In this document: one piece after another, positions 9,884-18,424 of the stretch | Position numbering within the stretch: position 1 is the first letter of the stretch | Layout: every line of letters begins with the position of its first letter | Assembly: GCA_030066775.1 (NCBI GenBank) | Contig: JASJAY010000050.1 | Location: 1 to 34,967 of the forward strand | Reading direction: 5' to 3' | DNA from: Planctomycetota bacterium | GTDB taxonomy: Bacteria; Planctomycetota; PLA2; JAEUHO01 | Length of the DNA stretch: 34,967 nt | Notes under the pieces: model-generated | What the model was told of the DNA's origin: nothing | Databases searched by the model: none | Seen by the model: only the letters and a program-made list of their open reading frames with translations | Program-made: the position numbers and the translations under genes

Positions 9884-12868
9884 CTATCGCTGGGCGCTTG
9901 GCGCGACGAGCTCGAGGGACGCCTGGCGACCACGCAAGAGGTCCACCCGCTGCGGAGCCTGGTCCTCGAGACCGATCCACCAGACGCCCGTGCCGAGCCG
10001 TAGTTCGGTGCCACTGCGTCCGCCGAGCTCGATGATCTGGATCGGCGCCTGCTTCGGGTCGCGGCGCACCAGCAGGCGTTGTCCCGCCGAGGGCGTTCCC
10101 TCTTCGGTTCGTACGCGCACCCTCAGGGCGTAGCCTCGCTCGAGCACGACGCGGTGGGCGCGCGGCTCACTTGCGTCGATGAACATCACCTTCGGCGCGT
10201 AGCCCGGGGCGACGAACACGATCGGCGTCAGGCCGGCGGGGAGGTGCTCGATCCGGAACCGGCCCACGCGATCCGTCACACCGTCGGCAAGCTGCGCGAA
10301 CCGATCGGGCGGGGCCGAGAAGCGCACCCCCGGGATCGCTTCGCCATCGGTATCCACGACCGTGCCGGACGCCTCCAGCGCGTCTTCCAACGTCACCTCG
10401 ACGGTCCCCGTTGCCACTGCGTCGGCTTCGATCCGGACAGGGACGAACTGATCGGCGTAGAGCAGAAGGGGGCGCCCCGCAGGGATGAGGCGCTCGATGT
10501 GCACCTCTCCCTCGTCGACTGCGTGCAGGCTGGCGTCGGGGAGTCCGCGTGAATACGCGGCCCACGCCTTGTCACCGGACAGCATGGAGATCGCGCCGGC
10601 GATGCCCGGTTCGTCGACGGGGAATGCGACGCGGACCCGGTGGGGGGGAACCCAAGACCCGGGCACGACGAGGCGGATCGTGAGACCTTCCACGGCGGGC
10701 TCGGGACCGTCCGGCAGCTCGAGCCGCACCTCGCCTTGCGAAGGCGGCAAAGCGTCAGACGACACGATGTCGCCACCGGATCCATCCCGGATGGCGATCG
10801 TGATCGGCGCACGTGGCAGTCGATCCAGCACGAAGCGGCCGTCGGCTGCGGACATCGTCGCGCGGACCGTCATGCCTTCGAATCGTGCGACCAGCTCACG
10901 GCCGGCTGCGGGGGTTCCTTGCGCGTCGACGAGCACACCCTCGATGACGCGGCCCGTGGCGAGCTGGATCTCGTGTGGAGGTGCGCCCCTCGGCCGCACG
11001 TCCAACGAGCCGTGCCACACGCCCGCCTCGGACCGGACCAGCACCGATCGCGGTCCGACGGGCAGAGGCCGGGAGGCGTACGGGCCCATGATGGGTGTCC
11101 AGTCGCCTTTGCCGATCCAGACCACGCCCCGATCGACCGGCTGTCCCGCGCTGTCACGGATGGCGATCCGCAGGATGCCGGGCGCCCGGAGGGCGAGGTC
11201 GCGCCGCACGTCGGATTGTGCCGCGGTGAGGAGGAGCGGCTGCGTCGTTGCAGGGATCACGTCTTGCGCGGCGGCGCCCAAGGCGTAGGACGTTTCGAGC
11301 TCGAGTCCCGTCAGATCGTAGCGCCCGTCCTCGTCGGTTCGGCAGGCCCGGACCCACGAGACGCGACGCGCGGTCCGGGCGGAGGAATCGCTCAGGCACT
11401 CGTACATCGTGACCGTCGTTCCGGATCGCAGCATCGGCCGCCACGCCGTCCCCCGCGGCGCGATCCTGCAGTGCCCGCTCACCCGGTTGGAGGGCTTCGC
11501 ATACACGATCGCGCCGGCAACCGGCTCACCATCGCTTCCGACGACGCGTCCACGGACGGTGCCACCGCGTTCGAGCTGCACGACGGCGTCCGTTCCTGGC
11601 GCGCCGCGGGGATGGAAGCCCGTCGAGCCCACGGCGTATCCAGACGCCTCGGCGATGACGTGCACGGGATGTGACCATGGTGCGTCGGCCACGGTGAATC
11701 GTCCCTGCTCGTCGCTCACGGCCTGCCAGGTGTCGGCGCTCGCGGCGGCGAGTGAGTGCTTCCGCCTCACGATGCGGACGCTTGCCCCCGCAATCGGCTG
11801 CCCTGTGGACGCGTCGCGCACCTCGCCGTGCAGCGGGCGTGCGGATTCGACGCGGAGCGAGACCTCGTTGTCGAAGCCCGGCGAGAGATGCAGGCGCTGC
11901 TCTGCGGCGGTGAGTCTGGTTCCGGGAGTCAGACGAACGCGGGTCCAGCCCATGGGAAGCGACTCGAACGTGGCCGTGTCGCCGCGCTCGAGCTCCGTCG
12001 TGCGTCGCGACCCGTCCTGACAGATCACCTCTACGGTGCCCTTTCGGAAGGTCCGCGGTCCGCGATCCACGAGCTCGACCGCTAGTCGCGCCGTGGCCGC
12101 CGGCTGAGCGGCGGCGGGGGCAACAGGCATCGTGTCCGATGCAACAGCGGACGTCCGACGCGCACCGCGGCCCGCGAGCGACGCCTGCGCGTCGTCCTGG
12201 GCGGCCGCAACCGATTCCGCGGCTGCAGCGCTCTCATTGCGTGCGAAGTACCCGGCGACGATCCATATGAAGGCGCCGACCGCAAGCACGGCGATGAGCA
12301 CGGGCACGACGACCGGCAACGGGCGCGCAGCGCGAAGCTGAGGCATCCCGAGCACGAGTGCGGAGAGCCACGTTCGCCGATCGCCGCCGTGTCGTCGATC
12401 GAGCTCCAGGCGTAGTCGCTCGAGTCCGCGGTGGAGGCGCGTCTTGACGGTAGCCACGGGCACGCCTTGGGCCGCCGCGATGCGGCGCGGGGGGACGTCC
12501 TGGAAGTAGCGCATCCAGAGCGTCGTCCTGTAGATCGGCTCGAGGGCCTCGAGCGCATCCAGCACGTTCCGCTGGATCTCCACGGCGGCCGCAACCTCGT
12601 CGGCGGCGGGGAGGTGCTCGGGACGCGCCGCGGCCCGCTCCCGCGTGCGTCGGCGTCCTTTGCCGCGCAAGTGTTTCCAGGCCATGCGGCGCGTCGTGCC
12701 CTTGAGCCACGCGTCCGGGCTGCGAACGTCTTCGGACTCGAGCGCAGCGACGAGGCTCTCCTGGACGAGATCCTCGGCGTCGGCCTGGTTGCCCACGAGG
12801 CTGCGAGCAATCCGAACCAGGCCTTCGCGGTTCGCGGTCAGGGACTGGGGCGAGGTCAAGTGCGACAT
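9884..12868 (-). CDS. ECF sigma factor fused to a TM segment and carboxypeptidase-regulatory-like repeats
   Basis: The product is 994 aa. Residues about 10-75 are sigma-70 region 2 (AEDLVQESLVAAL, a basic RGKGRRR stretch), and about 100-155 are region 4 with helix-turn-helix (YFQDVPPRRIAAAQGVPVATVKTRLHRGLERL). One strong TM helix lies at about 184-207. Beyond it, about 780 residues contain at least four beta-rich units with the carboxypeptidase-regulatory-like pattern (G.V.D..G.P..GA.V, then T.D.DGRF), for example near RPLHGEVRDASTGQPIAGA and near GTVVDTDGEAIPGV. These units are commonly extracellular Ig-like folds. I chose the ATG at 12868 because GGAGG lies 5 bases before it; a GTG at 12880 is possible. 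It may be a one-protein envelope sensor and transcription factor. No anti-sigma gene is adjacent. Confidence 0.88.
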   Translation of the reverse strand: MSHLTSPQSLTANREGLVRIARSLVGNQADAEDLVQESLVAALESEDVRSPDAWLKGTTRRMAWKHLRGKGRRRTRERAAARPEHLPAADEVAAAVEIQRNVLDALEALEPIYRTTLWMRYFQDVPPRRIAAAQGVPVATVKTRLHRGLERLRLELDRRHGGDRRTWLSALVLGMPQLRAARPLPVVVPVLIAVLAVGAFIWIVAGYFARNESAAAAESVAAAQDDAQASLAGRGARRTSAVASDTMPVAPAAAQPAATARLAVELVDRGPRTFRKGTVEVICQDGSRRTTELERGDTATFESLPMGWTRVRLTPGTRLTAAEQRLHLSPGFDNEVSLRVESARPLHGEVRDASTGQPIAGASVRIVRRKHSLAAASADTWQAVSDEQGRFTVADAPWSHPVHVIAEASGYAVGSTGFHPRGAPGTDAVVQLERGGTVRGRVVGSDGEPVAGAIVYAKPSNRVSGHCRIAPRGTAWRPMLRSGTTVTMYECLSDSSARTARRVSWVRACRTDEDGRYDLTGLELETSYALGAAAQDVIPATTQPLLLTAAQSDVRRDLALRAPGILRIAIRDSAGQPVDRGVVWIGKGDWTPIMGPYASRPLPVGPRSVLVRSEAGVWHGSLDVRPRGAPPHEIQLATGRVIEGVLVDAQGTPAAGRELVARFEGMTVRATMSAADGRFVLDRLPRAPITIAIRDGSGGDIVSSDALPPSQGEVRLELPDGPEPAVEGLTIRLVVPGSWVPPHRVRVAFPVDEPGIAGAISMLSGDKAWAAYSRGLPDASLHAVDEGEVHIERLIPAGRPLLLYADQFVPVRIEADAVATGTVEVTLEDALEASGTVVDTDGEAIPGVRFSAPPDRFAQLADGVTDRVGRFRIEHLPAGLTPIVFVAPGYAPKVMFIDASEPRAHRVVLERGYALRVRVRTEEGTPSAGQRLLVRRDPKQAPIQIIELGGRSGTELRLGTGVWWIGLEDQAPQRVDLLRGRQASLELVAPSAQR

Positions 12869-12911
12869 GATGTCCTCCACCCTCAGGTGCCCGCCGGCCG
12901 GAAATAGTTGT

Positions 12912-12933
12912 CAGCGAATTCGGCGATTCGCTG
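12912..12933. repeat. 8-bp-arm inverted repeat upstream of the second sigma gene
   Basis: CAGCGAAT (12912-12919) and ATTCGCTG (12926-12933) are exact reverse complements with the spacer TCGGCG. It lies 44 bases upstream of the sigma gene ATG and 97 bases downstream of the nrfA stop, all on the minus strand. There is no following T-run, so an operator is as likely as a terminator. Confidence 0.45.
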
Positions 12934-13029
12934 CTGCCGGCGCGGCATGCGTGGAGGGAGGACTCAGTCGCGACGCGGCGTCGGGATCCGCACGCTGCGT
13001 CCGTCGGGTTGCAGAGCGGCCTACGCGCG

Positions 13030-14466
13030 CTACTTCTTGGCCTTCTCCTTCGCCCGGAGGGCGAGCACCTGGCCCTGGCGCGCGTAGTCAGCGGCCTCAG
13101 CCAAGATGCGGGCCGCCTCCTGGGGCGCGTGGAAGCCGACGGAGTTCTCGGCCACGATCCAGTCGAGACGCCACTGGGCCTTGCGCTGCATCTCCAGCGC
13201 GGGCTTCAGGTCTTCCTCGCTGGCGCCGGCTGCGCGCGCCTCCAAGATCGCGTCGATCAGGTCGACGGTCGCGTTGCCGCCGCGCTTGAGCAGCTCGTGG
13301 GTCTTGGACTGGATCGACTCGACGCGCGAGAGGATCTCGGTCTCCGAGATGTTGTGACAGACCTGGCACGCCCGGTTCACGTTCGTCAGCGGGCTCCGGA
13401 CCCAGTGGTCCGAGACCTTCGACGCGCCGCTGCGCTGGTAGGGCATGTGGCAGTCGGCGCAGGAGACGCCGCTGCGCGCGTGGATGCCTTGGCTCCACAG
13501 CTCGTACTCGGGATGCTGGGCCTTCAGGATCTCGGCGCCCGTCTCCTTGTGCTTGTAGTCATAGAAGCGCTCGCCGTTCGGCAGCTTCGTTTCGTCCCAG
13601 AAACGCTCCTGCTGGTCCACGTCCATGCCGTAGCCCCACGGGAACGTGAGCTCGAACCCACTGCCGCAGTAGTACTCCACGTGGCATTGGCCGCAGACGA
13701 AGCTGCGCATCTCCTGCCGGCTGCTATCCACGTTGGGGTCGTACGGCTTCTTGCGCGAGCCCTTGCGCCAGTTCTCGATCGAGGGGATATGGGGGACCGG
13801 TGCGTCGCCCTTCGCCAGAGCCTGGATGCCCAGGATGAACCCCGGGCGTGTGACGCGCAGCGCCATGCTGTCGGGATCGTGGCAATCGCCGCACGACATC
13901 GGGTGTGCGTGGCCCAAGTCGTGCAGCTGCTTGTTCGCTTCCTGGTACGACAGCTTGTGGCTCTTCTTGAAGCCCTCCGTTGCGTCTCCGTCACCCAGTT
14001 CGCGATAGAGCGGCATCACCGACGCATGGCAGTGCAGGCACGATCCGGACTGCGAGACCTTGTGTCGCTTCGTGACCTCCTGGTCACTGAGCATGTACGC
14101 GTGCCCACGCGCTTCGCGATAGTCGATGGCGAAGGCGTACCCTTGGAAGATGCGCGTCAGCCAGGGATACGTCTCGGCCTTCTGCTCCGGCAGGGCCTCG
14201 CTGCCGCCGCCACCGCCGAACTGCTCCTTCGCGGGAAGCTGGGTGAGCAAGAAACTGTCGTACTGGGCCGGCCAGTTGCGGCCCCAGAGCGCGGGATCGG
14301 TCGTGTCTTCGTCGACCTCTTGCACGCGGACGAAGCGGTTCTTCCCCTCCGCCTTCCGCTCCGCGATGTTCGCGATCAGCATGGCGCCGCCGGCGCCTGC
14401 GGCCACGGCCAGCAGAAGGACGATCAGCGTTCCCATGCGGACGCCACCACGGGGTCGTTGGGTCAT
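13030..14466 (-). CDS. nrfA: Cytochrome c nitrite reductase, CxxCH-type at haem 1
   Basis: The product is 478 aa. It reduces nitrite to ammonium with six electrons outside the inner membrane. A hydrophobic N-terminal segment (about 11-33) acts as signal or anchor. Five haem motifs are visible: SCLHCH (143-147), SCGDCH (192-196), VCGQCH (258-262), SCADCH (336-340) and ACQVCH (367-371). The active-site Arg is in EARGHAY (R120), the Tyr in HVEYYC and the His in LKAQHPEYE, which also supply the calcium ligands. In E. coli NrfA the first motif is CxxCK, with Lys as the axial ligand. Here it is CxxCH, a variant known in some NrfA lineages. The usual YYF is YYC (C267), an extra cysteine near the active site. 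The ATG overlaps nrfH by 4 bases. Confidence 0.94.
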   Translation of the reverse strand: MTQRPRGGVRMGTLIVLLLAVAAGAGGAMLIANIAERKAEGKNRFVRVQEVDEDTTDPALWGRNWPAQYDSFLLTQLPAKEQFGGGGGSEALPEQKAETYPWLTRIFQGYAFAIDYREARGHAYMLSDQEVTKRHKVSQSGSCLHCHASVMPLYRELGDGDATEGFKKSHKLSYQEANKQLHDLGHAHPMSCGDCHDPDSMALRVTRPGFILGIQALAKGDAPVPHIPSIENWRKGSRKKPYDPNVDSSRQEMRSFVCGQCHVEYYCGSGFELTFPWGYGMDVDQQERFWDETKLPNGERFYDYKHKETGAEILKAQHPEYELWSQGIHARSGVSCADCHMPYQRSGASKVSDHWVRSPLTNVNRACQVCHNISETEILSRVESIQSKTHELLKRGGNATVDLIDAILEARAAGASEEDLKPALEMQRKAQWRLDWIVAENSVGFHAPQEAARILAEAADYARQGQVLALRAKEKAKK

Positions 14467-15011
14467 CGAAGCTCCTTGGGGATCTCGGAATCGTGTAGCG
14501 CGCCGCCCAGGCCGGCGCGATCGCCGTGGCCCACGCGGCTGTGACAGTGAACGCAGCGCACCTCGTCCTGTGCGCCGCTCGCGCCGCTGGCGACGGCGTG
14601 CGCGAGCTCGCCGTGGCAGCGCAGGCAGTTGGCTTGGAGGATCGCCGCGCTCTTCTCGGTCATGCGGATGGGCTCATCGAAGTTCTGCAGCGTGAACGCG
14701 ACCGAGTGGTTCCAGCCGTTCTCCATCTTCGAGAGGTACTTGGCGAGACCTTCCGCCGGCAGGTGGCAGTCGTTGCACGTCGCGGCCCCGTGGTGGCTCG
14801 CCTTCTGCCACGAGTCGAACTGCGGCTCCATGATGTGGCAGTTCGCGCAGGCGCGCGGGTCGTCGCTGAGGTACGAAGCGCCGTCGGCGTAGTTGAAGGT
14901 GTAGAGGCCGAAGCCGACGAGACCGGCGATGAGAATGGCCACCGCACGGGCGAGCCGGCTAAGACGACGCCGCACGCGCCCGTCCTTTTGAACTACGGTC
15001 GGCTCAGCCAT
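14463..15011 (-). CDS. nrfH: NrfH-type tetrahaem quinol dehydrogenase
   Basis: The product is 182 aa. One N-terminal TM helix (about 22-42) is followed by four CxxCH motifs: [29 protein letters not shown] and RCVHCHS. The Met after the first motif matches the unusual Met ligation of NrfH haem 1. NapC/NrfH proteins take electrons from menaquinol and pass them to NrfA. The gene precedes nrfA with a 4-base overlap, the standard nrfHA order. An AGGAGAG-type ribosome site precedes the ATG at 15011. There are no other nrf maturation genes in the window. Confidence 0.94.
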   Translation of the reverse strand: MAEPTVVQKDGRVRRRLSRLARAVAILIAGLVGFGLYTFNYADGASYLSDDPRACANCHIMEPQFDSWQKASHHGAATCNDCHLPAEGLAKYLSKMENGWNHSVAFTLQNFDEPIRMTEKSAAILQANCLRCHGELAHAVASGASGAQDEVRCVHCHSRVGHGDRAGLGGALHDSEIPKELR

Positions 15012-15227
15012 CGGCCTCTCTCTCTCCTGGCCCCAATTATCCCGCCGCCACCCGCGCGGGGCGAGGAATAGTACGCACTCGAATGCGATTGCATCGCGAC
15101 GTCATGTTCCGGATCTGGCCTGTACAAACGAGTCGTCTTCGGCGCTCGACCGGGGCTTGGTTCGTCCACTCACGTTGCTCGCCTGCGCAGGCTTGACTTC
15201 GTTCACGGACACGTGCCGAGTCACGTC
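15012..15227. promoter_or_regulatory. Divergent control region of nrfHA and the methyltransferase
   Basis: This 216-base gap must carry the promoters for both directions. It contains GCGAT-TGC-ATCGC (15085-15097) and a perfect 12-bp palindrome GCCTGCGCAGGC (15181-15192). I see no convincing FNR, NarL or NsrR site and no clear -35/-10 pair. Confidence 0.35.
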
Positions 15228-15992
15228 ATGTCGGAACCCAGTCCTCGCTTCTGGTCCATCTTTTTCGAGCTCTACGAGGGCCTGCCCCGTCAGGGACCGG
15301 GCAATCGCGCGAGTGCACAACGGGCGCTCGCCCTGTGCCGTGATCTGCCGCCGCGGCCGACGGTGCTCGACCTGGGCTGCGGCGTCGGCGCACAGACCTT
15401 CCATCTCGTGGAGCTGACGGACGGCACGATCACGGCGGTCGACAAACATGCGCCGAGCATCGAGCGACTACGCCGCACGATCGCCGAGCGGGGACTGGAA
15501 GAGCGCGTCAAGCCGATGGTCGCGGACATGGGCGCGCTCGGCGTGCCGCCCGAGAGCGTCGACCTCATCTGGTCCGAGGGCGCGCTCTACAACCTCGGCA
15601 TCGAGAGCGCACTTGCGCTGTGCTACGGGCTCTTGCGTCCCGGCGGCTCTCTCGCGTTCACCGATGCGGTCTGGCGCATGGACAATCCACCCCCCGAGGT
15701 GAAGGCGGGCTTCGACTTCGACTACCCGACCATGGGCCGCGTTCCGGACGTCCTGGCCGCCATCGCCGGGGCAGGCTTCGTGCTCGTCGATCACTTCACC
15801 TTGCCGGACGAAGCCTGGTGGGACGACTTCTACACCCCGATGGCGCGCCGCATCGACGCCATGCGCGGCACGTACGCCGATGACGCGGAGGCGCTCGGCA
15901 TCCTCGACGAGCTGGCCAAAGAGCCTGAGATCCACCGCAATTACTCGGATACGTACGCCTACGAGTTCTTCGTGGCGCGCAAGCCGTCCTGA
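15228..15992 (+). CDS. Class I SAM-dependent methyltransferase
   Basis: The product is 254 aa. The Rossmann-fold SAM site is clear: motif I VLDLGCGVGAQT, an acidic residue ending beta 2 (ITAVDKHAPS), VADMGALGVP at motif II/III, and LLRPGGSLAFTDAVW at motif post-III. The region PDEAWWDDFYTPM and an aromatic-rich C-terminus are typical of small-molecule methyltransferases in the ubiquinone/methyltransferase-11 group. The substrate cannot be inferred. I chose the ATG at 15228; a GTG at 15213 is in frame. No clear Shine-Dalgarno is seen. The gene stands alone between the nrfHA operon and the convergent gene ending at 16030. Confidence 0.88.
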   Translation: MSEPSPRFWSIFFELYEGLPRQGPGNRASAQRALALCRDLPPRPTVLDLGCGVGAQTFHLVELTDGTITAVDKHAPSIERLRRTIAERGLEERVKPMVADMGALGVPPESVDLIWSEGALYNLGIESALALCYGLLRPGGSLAFTDAVWRMDNPPPEVKAGFDFDYPTMGRVPDVLAAIAGAGFVLVDHFTLPDEAWWDDFYTPMARRIDAMRGTYADDAEALGILDELAKEPEIHRNYSDTYAYEFFVARKPS

Positions 15993-16029
15993 GTCCTCAT
16001 CCGACGGCGGAGCGTCGCAGCGCCGCGCC

Positions 16030-17268
16030 TCAGTCCGTGTAGAGCGTGAGGATCACGCGCAGCCGAGGCGCGCCTTTGGCGTCCGGTTGCTTCGCCACGC
16101 CTTCGCGGATCGCGCGATGCGTGAGCGGCAGCGCACCCTCGAGGAGCGCCGCGGCAGCCTCGTCGCCCTGAAGCGCTTGCTTCACGGCGAGGGCGAGCTT
16201 CTCCTGCGCGGGCTGCTGCAGGCGCTTCACGAGATCCCAGCTGCGAAGCGTCTCCCCCGGCAAGAGGCGGATGGTGCCGAGCCAGGTGTGACGGAGAACG
16301 ACGGGGCCGGCGCCCTCCCGGGCCTGGAGTAGATCCAGGCGCGTGAGCTGGAGCTTCTTGTCGGGCCCGACGCTCGTCTCGGCGCCGGTCTCCGCGCGCA
16401 GGACCCACGCGGCGGCCGAGCCGGCCTCGACCTGGAAGCCGACCAACGCCTCGCGCTCCCACGGGCCGGCGTCGCTCTGGACCCACAGGCGCCGAGCGGC
16501 CGCGAGCAAGTCCCTGCGGGCCTTCGCCTCGCGAACCCGCACCACCCGCTTGGGGCCGCCCTTGCTGGCCCACACGCGGGGCGCGTATGCGATCGGCTTG
16601 ACCTCCGCCTTCGCACGGAGCAGGGCGTTGGCCAGCCGCGCATGGCGATGCAGACGCTTTCCAAGCTCGACGTGGAGCGCCAGCGCCGCCGGATCGCGGG
16701 GCGGACCGTCGGCCTCCCCGAAGCGCCAGAGGAACGCACAGACCCAGTTGTCGATCAGACCGTACGCCTCCGCCTCGGCGAGCGCGGACAGCAGCGAGGC
16801 AGCGCCCACGCCCGGCCGTTGCTCGCCGGCACCGATCGCGGTGGACTCGTGCGTGATCAGGTCCCGGAGCCGGGGCGGCATGGGGACCCGACCGGCGCGG
16901 CGCGTCTCGAAGAGCGTGGCGGGCGCCGGGTGCGCCGTCGGGTTGCTGTGCCAGAGCGCGTACGCGCGCGTGAAGCGCGGGAAGTTCGCCGTCATGGCAC
17001 GCCAGCGCGCGATCGTCTTCGCGTGCAACACGTCGGGCGCGTCGGACTCTGCCTGACCGACCTTGTCGGCGTCGCCCTTGCCTTCGTCGGTGTGGGCCGT
17101 CTCGGCCGAAGCGCCGAGGGCTACCAGCACGAGGACCACGAGGCGGACCAGATGTGGCGCGAAGCGCCCCCGCAGCACGATCTTGCGTCGTCGGCCGAAG
17201 CGCACGAGCAGCAGCAAGGCGATCGCGATGGCTACGATCCAAAGCAGGGCGATCCCGAACGACTTCAT
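16030..17268 (-). CDS. Unknown membrane-anchored protein, coupled to a radical SAM gene
   Basis: The product is 412 aa and I do not recognise it. Two hydrophobic segments lie near the N-terminus (about 5-22 and 39-57) with a basic stretch between them (RFGRRRKIVLRGR). About 350 mostly polar residues follow, rich in Ala, Arg and Glu, with a Trp-containing motif (LIDNWVCAFLWRFGEADG). There are almost no cysteines, so it is not an obvious redox partner. The ATG overlaps the radical SAM stop (ATGA at 17268-17265), and GGAGG sits just upstream inside that gene, so the two are translationally coupled and probably act together. It could be a membrane partner or substrate of the radical SAM enzyme, which is inference from coupling only. 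Confidence 0.8.
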   Translation of the reverse strand: MKSFGIALLWIVAIAIALLLLVRFGRRRKIVLRGRFAPHLVRLVVLVLVALGASAETAHTDEGKGDADKVGQAESDAPDVLHAKTIARWRAMTANFPRFTRAYALWHSNPTAHPAPATLFETRRAGRVPMPPRLRDLITHESTAIGAGEQRPGVGAASLLSALAEAEAYGLIDNWVCAFLWRFGEADGPPRDPAALALHVELGKRLHRHARLANALLRAKAEVKPIAYAPRVWASKGGPKRVVRVREAKARRDLLAAARRLWVQSDAGPWEREALVGFQVEAGSAAAWVLRAETGAETSVGPDKKLQLTRLDLLQAREGAGPVVLRHTWLGTIRLLPGETLRSWDLVKRLQQPAQEKLALAVKQALQGDEAAAALLEGALPLTHRAIREGVAKQPDAKGAPRLRVILTLYTD

Positions 17269-18323
17269 CGGATCGCCTCCAGCAGCGTGGAGGATGCACC
17301 GTGGAACGCGGCGCTTCGGCACGACACCCCGTTGCGTGTCTGCAGCCAGCAGTCGCCGCAGTCCGAGCGGAGCGCGTCATCGGTCCCGCGGAACCGAGCG
17401 AACCCCTCGGCCCAGATCTGCGAGAGGGGGACGTCGCGCACGTTGCCCTCGCTCTCGGCGAGGTCGGTCGTCGTGCAGGGCATGACCTCGCCCGTCGCCG
17501 ACACGACGCACGCGAAGCGGCCCGCGCCGCACACGAAGGACGCGTCGCGATAGAAGCAGTCCTCGTCACCCGCGCTGCCCCATTCGTTGTCGAGCTCGAC
17601 GCGGAACGAGTGGCGCAGGCGGCGCGCGAAGGAAGCGACGCGACGCAGCTGCGGCGCCGTCGGGAGGAGCTCGCGATGCTCACCCGCGCGCCCCTCGGGC
17701 GTCATGAGGTGCAGGCCCCACGCATCGGCGGCGCTCTCGAGAACGATCGGCGCCATGTCAGCCACCAGATCGGCGTTCTCGCGGTGGAGCGTGGTCCCGG
17801 CAACGACCTCGGACACGCCGATCTGCTTGAGCTCCGCCATCGCGCGCAACGCGCGATCGAAGCTGCCGGCGCGCCCGCGGAAGGCGTCGTGCACCTCGCG
17901 CGGGCCGTCGAGGCTGATCGCGACCATGACGGGGAGATGCGCGCGGAACGCATCCAGCTGTTCGAGCACGCGGCCCCCGTGGGAGTGCAGCGCCCAGGGG
18001 ATGCCGCGGCGGCCGGCCGCGGCCACGAGGTCCGCGAAGTCCGGTCGGAGCAGCGGCTCGCCGCCGGCCAGCACGAGGACGGGGCGATCGAGGGCGACGA
18101 GCTCGTCGAGGAGCAGGCGACACGCTTCGTCGTGGGTCAGCTCGCCGGGGCTCCGTCGTCCTGCATGGGAGTAGCAGTGCGGGCAGTGGAGATCGCACGT
18201 GGACGTGGTGATCCACTGCACGGCCTCCGGCGCGCGTACGGCACCCAGCCGGTGAAGCCAGCGGATCTCGGTCTCGTACACGTGCGCCGTTCGACGACCG
18301 AAGATGCGACCCAGGATGCCCAT
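17265..18323 (-). CDS. Radical SAM/SPASM-domain protein
   Basis: The product is 352 aa. The radical SAM cluster motif CDLHCPHC uses C43, C47 and C50. The SAM-binding GGEP is at 87-90, and VAISLDGP around 134-141 is the typical beta-strand of this family. The C-terminus has a SPASM-like cysteine set: C256, C265, C272, C283 (GEVMPC), C322, C325 and C335, enough for auxiliary 4Fe-4S clusters. SPASM enzymes modify peptides (RiPP or quinohemoprotein maturation) or act as anaerobic sulfatase maturases. No precursor or sulfatase is adjacent. GGAGG is 8 bases before the ATG. It follows the exporter adaptor gene by 101 bases on the same strand. Confidence 0.9.
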   Translation of the reverse strand: MGILGRIFGRRTAHVYETEIRWLHRLGAVRAPEAVQWITTSTCDLHCPHCYSHAGRRSPGELTHDEACRLLLDELVALDRPVLVLAGGEPLLRPDFADLVAAAGRRGIPWALHSHGGRVLEQLDAFRAHLPVMVAISLDGPREVHDAFRGRAGSFDRALRAMAELKQIGVSEVVAGTTLHRENADLVADMAPIVLESAADAWGLHLMTPEGRAGEHRELLPTAPQLRRVASFARRLRHSFRVELDNEWGSAGDEDCFYRDASFVCGAGRFACVVSATGEVMPCTTTDLAESEGNVRDVPLSQIWAEGFARFRGTDDALRSDCGDCWLQTRNGVSCRSAAFHGASSTLLEAIR

Positions 18324-18424
18324 GGCGAGACCTCCGTTCGATCCAACGTCCCATCCTGACGCCGAGTTCGTACGGGGTGTGCAAAAGACGTCACGCGATC
18401 CAGGGGAATGCGCGCTCCGCCTAC

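Noticed and set aside
15181-15192. 12-bp palindrome GCCTGCGCAGGC near the methyltransferase
   Set aside because: It is a short GC-rich palindrome with no loop or nearby partner, too common at this base composition to call an operator on its own.
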